Origin: Bacteroidota bacterium
GTDB taxonomy: Bacteria; Bacteroidota; Bacteroidia; B-17B0; B-17BO
DNA length: 12,808 bases
Direction: 5' to 3'
Assembly: GCA_947462425.1 (NCBI GenBank)
Contig: CANHPI010000038.1
Location: forward strand, 1 to 12,808
The translations under genes were made by a program, and so were the position numbers. Below, one piece after another: positions 5,468 through 11,896 of the stretch. The number at the start of each line of letters is the position of its first letter. Position 1 is the first letter of the stretch. The notes below the pieces were generated by a model that searched no databases, was not told the DNA's origin, and saw only the letters and a program-made list of their open reading frames with translations.

Positions 5468-6949
5468 TTATCTTTTTCTTTTTGTATTTTCCTGAGTGTT
5501 TTTTGGAGTTGATCCACTTCGCGATTTATTTTGTGGTAAATTAGAAGGAGCTCGTTTTGGTTGTTCCATATTATATTTAATTGGGTTTTGTTGTTTCGGA
5601 TAATTTATTCTTTGATTAAATCTTGATTGTTTAATTACTGGATTTAAATGAGGGTAATAGTTTGGATTGTTTTGTAAAAACTCTGAACGTGTAATATTTC
5701 TTCCAAATACGCCTTTAGTACTGCTCTGATAATTCATTTCAAATCTTCCGAGTTCTTTTATACGTTTAGGTCTATTGTTATCTGCATTTAAATATCCTGT
5801 TGGTAAGTTGGGTTCATTTGCTTTTTCCCAACGATGTATCTCGCTATTAAAATCTGTACGTTGAAATCTTGGTCCGTAATGGTTATAATGATGCCCAATA
5901 CAGTAGTCCGAAAAGTTTGAATAATAGTAATGATGATGTGGGTTAAAAAAATACCAATGCATATAATAAGATGAGGGCAATCCAAAATATATTATCCCTG
6001 AAGCGCCCCAATAAAATCCTATATTATACCAATACGGATAAGGATACCAATATGGGAAGTCATACCAATAAGGATAACCAAACCAATACGGATATGGATT
6101 TACAGGTGTATTTAAGTTTGTTACGTTAATATTTATAATGTTTATAGTTTCATCGGAAGTTGAACTACTATAAATATCATCTTCAAAAGCATTACTCTTA
6201 TTTTCTTTATTTAAATATTCTTTTGCAACTTCTTCCATTTCTTTTTTTGCTTCCGGATTTTTTTCTAATCCGCTTATCCATTCTTTTTTTTCTTTTTCAG
6301 TTTGAATTTCTTGCTTTATTTTTATCGAATCCAGCATAAGTAAAGTATACTTGGGATCAGTAGTGTACATGTTTCCCAATATTACTGTGAGATGCATGTT
6401 TGAAGAAAGTGTATTTAGAATATCAGGATGGTTTATTAGTTTTTGAAAGGAGGCTTTGTTATTATTTGAGTATTCGCTAATTATTTTTTCGTATTCTTTA
6501 TTTGTGTTTATATATAAATTATTAATTGTTGAAAGTGTACTATAATTCTTTTGACCATATTTTAAAATTGAGGGCTGTATTTCTTCAGGATATTTATTGG
6601 CAATTAATTTTAATTCTTCTTTTGATTTTATTACACCAGTTACAATTTCAGAAATTAACTCAGGGTATCTAGTCATATTCCATAAGTTATTTTGATCTTC
6701 TTTACTATAATTATCTACTATATCCCGAAATGACTGACTAGAATTTTTCTGAAGCATTTCTGTTTTTATTAAAAACGATGGCTCTTGGCATCCCACTAAA
6801 ATATCTTTCCTTAAGCTATCAGGATAGCTTGCAATTTTGACTAAAGCAGTACTATCCTCCGAATTTAAATTATTCTCTAGGTTTTGTATGGTTTGACCTT
6901 TTATAATAATAGTAATTATGAAAGTAAATAGGAAGAATATATTTTTCAT
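5468..6949 (-). CDS. Exported protein with aromatic/proline/histidine-rich segment
   Basis: The 493-residue product starts with a signal peptide (hydrophobic residues 4-16, likely cleaved near residue 19) and should be exported to the periplasm or cell surface. Residues 20-250 are polar and mostly helical, with a charged possibly coiled stretch at about 207-250. An acidic/serine linker (255-270) leads to an unusual segment at about 284-360, packed with Tyr, Trp and Pro in PYWY-type units and then histidine (HHHYYY at 338-343, further His to 358). The tail (about 440-493) is rich in Pro, Asn, Gln, Lys and Arg and ends in TKRKR. Proteins with similar YPYW-rich cores occur in other Bacteroidota as I recall, but no biochemical role is known to me. 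No enzyme motif is visible. The aromatic/His cluster could bind carbohydrate, metal or wall material; this is speculation. Confidence 0.8.
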   Translation of the reverse strand: MKNIFFLFTFIITIIIKGQTIQNLENNLNSEDSTALVKIASYPDSLRKDILVGCQEPSFLIKTEMLQKNSSQSFRDIVDNYSKEDQNNLWNMTRYPELISEIVTGVIKSKEELKLIANKYPEEIQPSILKYGQKNYSTLSTINNLYINTNKEYEKIISEYSNNNKASFQKLINHPDILNTLSSNMHLTVILGNMYTTDPKYTLLMLDSIKIKQEIQTEKEKKEWISGLEKNPEAKKEMEEVAKEYLNKENKSNAFEDDIYSSSTSDETINIININVTNLNTPVNPYPYWFGYPYWYDFPYWYPYPYWYNIGFYWGASGIIYFGLPSSYYMHWYFFNPHHHYYYSNFSDYCIGHHYNHYGPRFQRTDFNSEIHRWEKANEPNLPTGYLNADNNRPKRIKELGRFEMNYQSSTKGVFGRNITRSEFLQNNPNYYPHLNPVIKQSRFNQRINYPKQQNPIKYNMEQPKRAPSNLPQNKSRSGSTPKNTQENTKRKR

Positions 6950-7155
6950 TATATAGTTTTAAAGTTTCATTATGTTAATAGATTTTCTTATACCTGGTAT
7001 GCAATATATTTTCACCAGTATTAATTTATTTATCTGATCTGTACTATTTTTAAATTGCAATTTTAGAAGCTACAAGGTTTATTTAGTTACTATTGACATG
7101 CAACAACTTCTTGCACAATATTAAATGTGGCTCATAGTATTATCAAACTACTCTG

Positions 7156-7171
7156 TCATTTTATAAAATGA
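7156..7171. repeat. Perfect 16-bp palindrome
   Basis: TCATTTTATAAAATGA reads the same on both strands without a mismatch. It shares its last four bases with the FNR-like site that begins at 7168. Perfect palindromes of this length without a spacer usually mark a dimer binding site rather than a transcript hairpin, but its AT-only core lowers the significance. Confidence 0.4.
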
Positions 7172-7181
7172 TTTGAATCAA
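7168..7181. promoter_or_regulatory. Candidate FNR-type binding site
   Basis: ATGATTTGAATCAA matches TTGAT-N4-ATCAA at 9 of 10 defined positions, with TGATT and AATCA as exact complementary arms. It lies about 150 bases before the baeRF-like gene and about 220 before the start of the exported protein gene on the other strand. It could serve either. It is the best FNR-like match seen in the window. Confidence 0.42.
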
Positions 7182-7330
7182 TTTGTTTTATTAGTTAAAA
7201 GTTATTAGGAATAAATTCATGATGTTTCAAATGAAAATAATTTTCTTTAAAAGAACTCACTTTACGTAATGCCTTAAATCATTTTTAAAAGCATTTACAG
7301 CTTATAGTTTCGTAAAAAAAACTAATTATT

Positions 7331-8464
7331 ATGAATGCAACTATCCTTGATGATTTGAATGTATTAGAAGAATTAAAAAACAATGTGTCAACTCCATGTG
7401 TGTCTGTCATTATTCCATCGCATAAAATAGCTCCTGATAAAGCCGTTGATAAATTAGAAGTAAAAAAAATGCTTAATAAAGCAAAGAAACTTGTATTTGA
7501 TAGCTATGGTTCAAAAAACGGAGGAGAAGAAATTACTAATAAGTTATTTAATCTTGCTGAAAATATCGATTATTTACATAATGATTTTGGGCTTGGTTTT
7601 TTTGTATCTCCCAATATTTCGCGTTTGGTTAAATTTCCATTTCATGTTAATGAGAAAGTAATTGTTGGAAAGAATTTTCAAATCAGAGATATGATTTATT
7701 TAGCTGAAACTATGATGAACTATTATGTTTTATCAATCAATGAAAAGGAAATTAAATTTTATGAAGGTAATGGCGAAAATTTGAAATTAGTAAATGATAA
7801 AGATTTTCCAATGCATTTTGTTGATGATTATGAATATACTCATGCTTCGTTGGGAAGTTCTTATGGTTATTCATTAAAATCTACAGAAAAAGATAAATCG
7901 ATTGTTAGAGAACAAAGATTGTTGGCATATTACAAAATTGCAGATGGAAAAATTTCGAAATACCTGATTAATCAAACACCACTTATATTAGCAGGCAGTA
8001 GTAAAGATTTAGGCTATTTTAAGAAAGTTTCTGCAAATTATAAGTTCGTTGTTGGTAAAGTAAATGGAAATTATATTTATGAGAATAATCAAAAAATTGG
8101 ACAACTTACTTTTGAAAAAATTAAAGAATATTTGAAAACAGAACAGGATAAATTAATAAAAAGACTAGAAGATGCAATTGGTAAAAAATTAGCTGTTTTT
8201 GGAATTGTAAATGTTTGGAAAGCATCAAAAGAAGGTAAGGGTTTAATTTTATTAGTTGAGAAGGATTATGAGATTTCAGGTTTTGTAACAGAGGACGATT
8301 CTGATATATTTCTTCATCCACCAAAGAAGTCACATCAAATTATTGAAGATGCTGTTGATGATGTTATGGAAACGGTGCTTGAAAAAAACGGTAAGGTCAT
8401 TATTGTTGAAAATGGAAAATTAAGCAAGTTTGAAGGCATAGCTTTGTTACTAAGATATTGGTAA
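7331..8464 (+). CDS. baeRF family 3-like protein (bacterial relative of the eRF1/aeRF1 fold)
   Basis: The 377-residue protein follows the layout of the baeRF_family3 group, predicted bacterial relatives of archaeo-eukaryotic release factors. Recognisable parts are the N-terminal PCVSVIIPSHK motif (22-32), FGLGFFVSPN (86-95), the strand pair ending in VGKNFQIRDMIYL (112-124), YYVLSINEKEIKFYEG (131-146), and the C-terminal GKVIIVENGKLSKFEGIALLLRY segment near 354-376, where the domain resembles the eL30/pelota C-domain. No GGQ tripeptide is present, so peptide release as in eRF1 is not indicated. A role in ribosome rescue or translational stress is proposed for the group, but I know of no direct experimental proof. 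The gene is preceded by an FNR-like site and is followed 143 bases later by a phosphate transporter gene. There is no signal peptide, so it should be cytoplasmic. Confidence 0.78.
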   Translation: MNATILDDLNVLEELKNNVSTPCVSVIIPSHKIAPDKAVDKLEVKKMLNKAKKLVFDSYGSKNGGEEITNKLFNLAENIDYLHNDFGLGFFVSPNISRLVKFPFHVNEKVIVGKNFQIRDMIYLAETMMNYYVLSINEKEIKFYEGNGENLKLVNDKDFPMHFVDDYEYTHASLGSSYGYSLKSTEKDKSIVREQRLLAYYKIADGKISKYLINQTPLILAGSSKDLGYFKKVSANYKFVVGKVNGNYIYENNQKIGQLTFEKIKEYLKTEQDKLIKRLEDAIGKKLAVFGIVNVWKASKEGKGLILLVEKDYEISGFVTEDDSDIFLHPPKKSHQIIEDAVDDVMETVLEKNGKVIIVENGKLSKFEGIALLLRYW

Positions 8465-8607
8465 TTATATATTTTTATAAATATTCATTATATCCTATAA
8501 ATTATAAAAATGGTGATTTACTTGATTCACATTTAATGTTTTTTTAATAACATATTTATTATGGTATTAAAACCATTCTATAATTCTTACTATACACTTT
8601 AAGGTAT

Positions 8608-10290
8608 ATGGAAATTCTCACTAATGTTTTTAAACTTTCTGCGGGAATTGGGTTATTTCTTTTTGCTATGTATTTGTTAGAAGAATCTTTAAAAAATCTT
8701 TCAGGACGGAATTTTAAACTATTTCTTCAACGTATTACAAAAAATAGAGTTGGAGCGGTTTCTGGTGGTGCACTAGTTACAGGAGTTCTTCAGAGTAGTT
8801 CAATGGTATCCTTATTGGTATTAGCATTTGTTGGTGCAGGTGTATTTACAATGAAAAATGCCTTAGCTATTATTTTAGGTGCTAATCTAGGCTCTACTTT
8901 TGGTAATTGGTTTGTTGCTACAATAGGCTTTAAATTTAATATAGAAATCATTGCCTATCCTGCGGTATGTTTAGGAGGATTATTACTTATTATTTATAGT
9001 AAGCGAGTAACAATTAAAAATATTTCATATTTACTTTTAGGATTTGGTTTATTATTTATTGCACTTTCTTTTATGAAAATAGCGGTAGAAGAGCAAGTTA
9101 AATTATTTGATTTTTCGAAATATCTTAATATGCCTTCTGTTTTTTTTCTCTTTATTGGTTTTTTTATTACATTATTAGTTCAATCAAGTTCTGTAACAAT
9201 GGCGCTTACTCTAGCGGCACTCAATGCAAATGTTATTCATGTTTTTTCGGCAGCATTAGTTATTTTAGGTTCAGAAACAGGAACAACTATTAAAATGGTA
9301 CTGGGGGCATTAGGAAGTAATACTTCCAAAAAAAGAATTGTATTTGGAAACTTAATTTTTAATATTTTCTTAACTTGTGTTTCTTTTATATTTTTAAAAT
9401 CAATTATTTTTTTAATTACCAATATTTTAAATATTACTGATCCTCTTATTGTTTTAGTGGCATTTTCAAGTATTATTAATTTATTTTCTATTATTATTTT
9501 TCTTCCTTTTTTAGATTACTTTGTGTTATTACTTGAAAAATTAATTAAAGATACTGATAGTTCAATTACCGCTTTTATTGGTCAAGCAAGTAATAATGAC
9601 CCCGAAACAGCATTAAACCTTTTTCAGAAAGAAACAGCTTATTTTATAAATAATTGTATGCTTTTTAATTTAGCTTTGTTTAAAATTGACACAACATTAT
9701 TTGAAGACATTTCAAATTTTAAAAATAGTAATCTGAAACAAAATTATTTTTCAAAATCATCAGAAGAAAAATATGAATTTTTGAAAAAACTTCAAGGCGA
9801 AATACACGTATCATATCTTGATATCAGATTAAAACTGCAAGGAACAAATAGTGCAAAAATTAATCGGTTGATTTCTTCTGTTCGAAGCGCTATGTATTCT
9901 GTTAAAAGTATTAAAGACATTGGAACTAATATCTCCAACCTTCAAAATTCTTCAAAAGATATTAAGTTTGATTTTTTCTTAGATCATAAAAAGGAAATTG
10001 AAAAATTGTACACTGAATTAAATGTGTTTTTAAAAGACAATCATAGGGTTAGTTATGAACTGCTTAAAAAGCTTTTTATCGACATTGAACATAATTACAG
10101 TTCATCACTTAATAATTTTTATACTAATACACAAAAAGTTTTAATTAACAATTTAGATATTACAACTGCTATTAATTTTAATCGTGAGTTATTTACTTCA
10201 AATAAAGCGCTATTGATGTCTGTAAAAGATTTTTTATTAGATGAAAAACTAGCTGAGGAATTTAATGAGATACCAGTTTACAGAACCTAG
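8608..10290 (+). CDS. Na+/phosphate cotransporter with C-terminal PhoU-like domain
   Basis: The 560-residue inner-membrane protein belongs to the NptA/YjbB type of Na+/Pi cotransporters. The membrane part (about 1-310) holds the duplicated signature of the family: QSSS at 62-65 (GVLQSSSMVS) and QSSS at 192-195 (LVQSSSVTM). Each is followed by a re-entrant motif, GANLGST at 91-97 and GSETGTT at 221-227. Strongly hydrophobic spans cover about 8-25, 66-95, 113-130, 140-156, 177-205, 211-222, 246-272 and 279-310. The soluble tail (about 335-555) is helical and charged like a PhoU domain. It would move phosphate across the membrane with sodium; the direction (uptake or efflux) cannot be told from sequence. 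The length is typical of the family. The ATG at 8608 leaves a short N-terminus before the first span. Confidence 0.92.
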   Translation: MEILTNVFKLSAGIGLFLFAMYLLEESLKNLSGRNFKLFLQRITKNRVGAVSGGALVTGVLQSSSMVSLLVLAFVGAGVFTMKNALAIILGANLGSTFGNWFVATIGFKFNIEIIAYPAVCLGGLLLIIYSKRVTIKNISYLLLGFGLLFIALSFMKIAVEEQVKLFDFSKYLNMPSVFFLFIGFFITLLVQSSSVTMALTLAALNANVIHVFSAALVILGSETGTTIKMVLGALGSNTSKKRIVFGNLIFNIFLTCVSFIFLKSIIFLITNILNITDPLIVLVAFSSIINLFSIIIFLPFLDYFVLLLEKLIKDTDSSITAFIGQASNNDPETALNLFQKETAYFINNCMLFNLALFKIDTTLFEDISNFKNSNLKQNYFSKSSEEKYEFLKKLQGEIHVSYLDIRLKLQGTNSAKINRLISSVRSAMYSVKSIKDIGTNISNLQNSSKDIKFDFFLDHKKEIEKLYTELNVFLKDNHRVSYELLKKLFIDIEHNYSSSLNNFYTNTQKVLINNLDITTAINFNRELFTSNKALLMSVKDFLLDEKLAEEFNEIPVYRT

Positions 10291-10315
10291 GCGAATTTTA
10301 GAATTTTATTTATAA

Positions 10316-10347
10316 TTGATATACTGATTATTATTTTACTATCTTTC
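10316..10347 (+). promoter_or_regulatory. Candidate Bacteroidota-type promoter for the SET-domain gene
   Basis: TTG at 10316-10318 and TATCTTTC at 10340-10347 are separated by 21 bases and match the TTG / TAnnTTTG pattern except for the final base. Transcription would start near 10352, about 80 bases before the gene. No terminator is evident after the upstream transporter gene, so read-through from it is also possible. Confidence 0.3.
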
Positions 10348-10432
10348 AATTTGGTTGTGTTAGTAGTATAATGATTTTCACAATTAAGTTTTGCAACATA
10401 ATTCCTATTTCATTCTATAAACTAAAATCACT

Positions 10433-10870
10433 TTGAAAAACTTAAAAGATAATGCTAATACCATTGAAGCTTCCGAATCCGATTATCTTTATACAGCCTT
10501 GTCACAATTACCAAATTCTGGTAATGGTTTGTTTACAGCAATTTCCATTTATAAGGATGAAGTTATATCATTGTTTAAAGGAGAAATATTAACGGAGTTA
10601 CAAGCGAAATTAAGAGTAAAGCAAGGAAACGATAACTACTTTATTAATATGCTTGATGGCCGTATTATGGATTCGATGCACGTAAAATGTTTTGCTAAAT
10701 ATGCTAATGATGCTAAAGGTTTTTCTAAATCAAAATTTAAAAACTGTGCCAAAATTTCGTTAGATGAAGATGATAACGTTTGCATTATTGCTACTCGAAA
10801 TATAAAAATGGGGGAGGAGATATTTTGTGGCTACGGAAAGAAATATTGGATGAAACATATTTTGATTTAG
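10433..10870 (+). CDS. SET-domain protein (putative protein-lysine methyltransferase)
   Basis: The 145-residue protein is essentially one SET domain. The N-terminal G-x-G-L-F motif is visible as SGNGLFTA (29-36), followed by SLFKGEIL (46-53). The catalytic end reads IATRNIKMGEEIFCGYGKKYW (119-139), where GEEIF and YG correspond to the G-E-E-L / F-x-Y-G signature that binds S-adenosylmethionine and lysine. The N-H-S-C pseudoknot motif is replaced by YANDAKG (90-96), so the fold is kept with an altered cofactor-side motif. There is no ATG before residue 73. An in-frame stop at 10418-10420 limits the start to the short interval after it, and TTG at 10433 is the only conventional choice. The target protein is unknown. 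The cysteines are not arranged as a post-SET zinc cluster. Confidence 0.83.
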   Translation: MKNLKDNANTIEASESDYLYTALSQLPNSGNGLFTAISIYKDEVISLFKGEILTELQAKLRVKQGNDNYFINMLDGRIMDSMHVKCFAKYANDAKGFSKSKFKNCAKISLDEDDNVCIIATRNIKMGEEIFCGYGKKYWMKHILI

Positions 10871-10873
10871 TAT

Positions 10874-10954
10874 GATTAAAAGTGATTTTATTTGTTGACT
10901 ATTAAAAAGAATAGAATGCATATAACACAGATTTAATAGGATTAAAAGTGATTT
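10874..10954 (+). repeat. 15-bp direct repeat pair
   Basis: GATTAAAAGTGATTT occurs at 10874-10888 and again, identically, at 10940-10954. The first copy begins 3 bases after the SET gene's stop codon. The second copy sits within the imperfect palindrome that follows, so the first copy may be a fragment of the same repeat family. Confidence 0.6.
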
Positions 10955-10992
10955 CTTCTTAATATCTTAAATATCCGTTTCATCAGCGTTCC
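10922..10992. repeat. Long imperfect palindrome, probable interspersed repeat
   Basis: The left arm (around AACACAGATTTAATAGGAT, 10924-10942) and the right arm (around ATCCGTTTCATCAGCGTT, 10973-10990) are complementary with a few mismatches and one offset base. Shared blocks are AAC, GAT, AA and GGAT. Elements of the style 'ACACAGATT...GATT...ATCCGT...ATC(A)GTGTT' are, as I recall, scattered in intergenic DNA of many environmental bacteria. This copy appears decayed. Confidence 0.5.
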
Positions 10993-11061
10993 ATTAACCG
11001 ATGTGAAAAATAACTGTTACTAAATACGCCTAGAGTTGCGAAAAAATAATAGAACGCTGAT
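10982..11061. repeat. Spaced perfect 10-bp inverted repeat
   Basis: ATCAGCGTTC at 10982-10991 and GAACGCTGAT at 11052-11061 are exact complements with 60 bases between them. The left arm is also the right arm of the imperfect palindrome at 10922-10992, so two alternative pairings share one segment. Confidence 0.6.
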
Positions 11062-11160
11062 AATACATATTAGTTTGGTTAATGATTACTTCACCATTGT
11101 TGAATTATAAGTAATGAGTTTAAAGTTCAGGAAAATCATCATCAAGTTCAAATAATACTC

Positions 11161-11250
11161 CGCGTTAGGGATTGCAGCGAAAATACTTTTTACGAGGCAC
11201 GAATAAAAAGATTGCAGCGTAAAGCCCGTCCGCCAGCTGGCGGAAACGCC
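11161..11250 (+). ncRNA. Structured RNA-like repeat element (Flavo-1-like pattern, tentative)
   Basis: The element can fold into a closed multi-branch structure. GCGTT (11162-11166) pairs with AACGC (11245-11249), GGG (11168-11170) can pair with CCC (11225-11227), CTTTTTA (11186-11192) pairs with TAAAAAG (11204-11210) around an 11-base loop, and TCCGCCAGCTGGCGGA (11229-11244) is a perfect 16-base palindrome. The 9-mer ATTGCAGCG occurs twice, at 11171-11179 and 11211-11219, flanking the central hairpin. It is clearly less AT-rich than its surroundings. From memory, the pattern 'GTTAGGGATTG-AGCG...AGCG-AAAGCCCG' recurs in many Bacteroidota genomes and may correspond to the Flavo-1 conserved RNA motif; I could not verify this. 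The + strand assignment rests on that resemblance. Confidence 0.45.
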
Positions 11251-11335
11251 CAAAAGATTTAAATTGTAATTTGCAACCAAAAAATGCTACAATTTATAGC
11301 ACAAACCAATGCTTGTTTGAGTTATTTTTATAAGC

Positions 11336-11896
11336 ATGTTTGCAATTATAGATATAGAAACCTGCGGGGGAAAATACGAGTACCGAAGAGGACGAATTAC
11401 AGAAATTTGCATTGCCATTCATGATGGCTTAAGGGTAGTTGAAAAATTTACCACACTCATAAATCCTGAATGTTATATTAGCCCTTACTTTATAAGTCTT
11501 TCTGGTATTACAAACGAAATGGTTGCCAAAGCTCCAAAGTTTCATGAAATTGCAAAAACAATTATTGATATGACGGAAGGCAAAATATTTGTGGCTCACA
11601 ATGTGGCATTTGATTATGGTTTTATAAAAGATGAATTTGCCGGTTTAGGTTATAAATACAAACGCGAAACATTATGCACCGTGCGGTTAAGCCGAAAATT
11701 AATGCCAGGTAAATTGTCTTACAGTTTAGGTAAGTTGTGCGATTCTATTGGTATTGATGTGCAAAACAGGCATAGGGCAGAGGGCGATGTTGATGCTACA
11801 ATACAATTATTTGATAGGTTGTTGGAATTAAAAAGTATGCATCCACAATTTAAAAATCAGGGTGTTGAGGATTTAATGACGCGCCGCATTGATTAA
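11336..11896 (+). CDS. DEDDh 3'-5' exonuclease (DNA polymerase III epsilon-like), first half of an interrupted fusion gene
   Basis: The 186-residue product is a complete DnaQ-like exonuclease domain. Exo I has D6 and E8 (IIDIETCG), Exo II has D93 (AHNVAFDYGF) and Exo III has H146 and D151 (HRAEGDVDAT), so all five metal-binding and catalytic DEDDh positions are present. It should hydrolyse 3' ends of DNA with two metal ions, in proofreading or repair. The ATG at 11336 places the Exo I motif right at the N-terminus, as usual. The ORF ends with a TAA at 11894-11896, directly after MTRRID. The same frame then continues, with no shift, into a GIY-YIG nuclease domain. In Bacteroidota I recall these two domains as one protein of about 460 residues, so this stop appears to interrupt a longer gene. 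Confidence 0.88.
   Translation: MFAIIDIETCGGKYEYRRGRITEICIAIHDGLRVVEKFTTLINPECYISPYFISLSGITNEMVAKAPKFHEIAKTIIDMTEGKIFVAHNVAFDYGFIKDEFAGLGYKYKRETLCTVRLSRKLMPGKLSYSLGKLCDSIGIDVQNRHRAEGDVDATIQLFDRLLELKSMHPQFKNQGVEDLMTRRID

Larger units (their letters stand above)
6950..7330. other. Divergent intergenic region (exported protein / baeRF-like gene)
   Basis: This 381-base region lies between outward-facing genes and should hold both promoters. It contains a 16-base perfect palindrome at 7156-7171 overlapping an FNR-like site at 7168-7181. A possible -7 element for the rightward gene is TAATTTTC at 7238-7245, but no TTG lies at the right distance. No coding potential was seen on either strand. Confidence 0.45.
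10871..11335. other. Gene-free repeat-rich spacer
   Basis: This 465-base spacer is built from repeats: a 15-base direct repeat, a long imperfect palindrome, a spaced perfect inverted repeat and a more GC-rich structured element (each listed separately). A 64-codon reverse-strand frame at 11086-11280 overlaps the structured element and is not considered coding. The promoter for the exonuclease gene should lie in the last part (11251-11335), but none could be assigned. Confidence 0.5.

Noticed and set aside
5788..5985. Open frame on the - strand, 65 codons
   Set aside because: It lies inside the exported protein gene in another frame and arises from the repetitive aromatic-rich segment.
6000..6100. 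Short repeats in the exported protein gene as a CRISPR-like array
   Set aside because: The repeats are degenerate, lack unique spacers of constant length and are explained by the repeated aromatic peptide.
7051..7066. 12-base palindrome AAATTGCAATTT in the divergent spacer
   Set aside because: Short and almost all A/T. It is expected by chance in this composition and matches no operator I know.
8121..8333. Open frame on the - strand, 70 codons
   Set aside because: Antisense to the well-supported baeRF-like gene, with no recognisable domain.
8471..8511. 10-bp inverted repeat ATTTTTATAA / TTATAAAAAT after the baeRF-like gene
   Set aside because: It is composed only of A and T, has a 21-base spacer and no following T-run, so it is not a convincing terminator and may be chance.
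8511..8536. GTGA...TCAC pair before the phosphate transporter gene
   Set aside because: The two arms are 10 bases apart instead of 6, so it does not fit a CRP/FNR dimer site.
9237..9422. Open frame on the - strand, 61 codons
   Set aside because: Antisense to a membrane-span region of the phosphate transporter gene.
11086..11280. Open frame on the - strand, 64 codons
   Set aside because: It runs through the structured repeat element and has no protein-like pattern or conserved motif.
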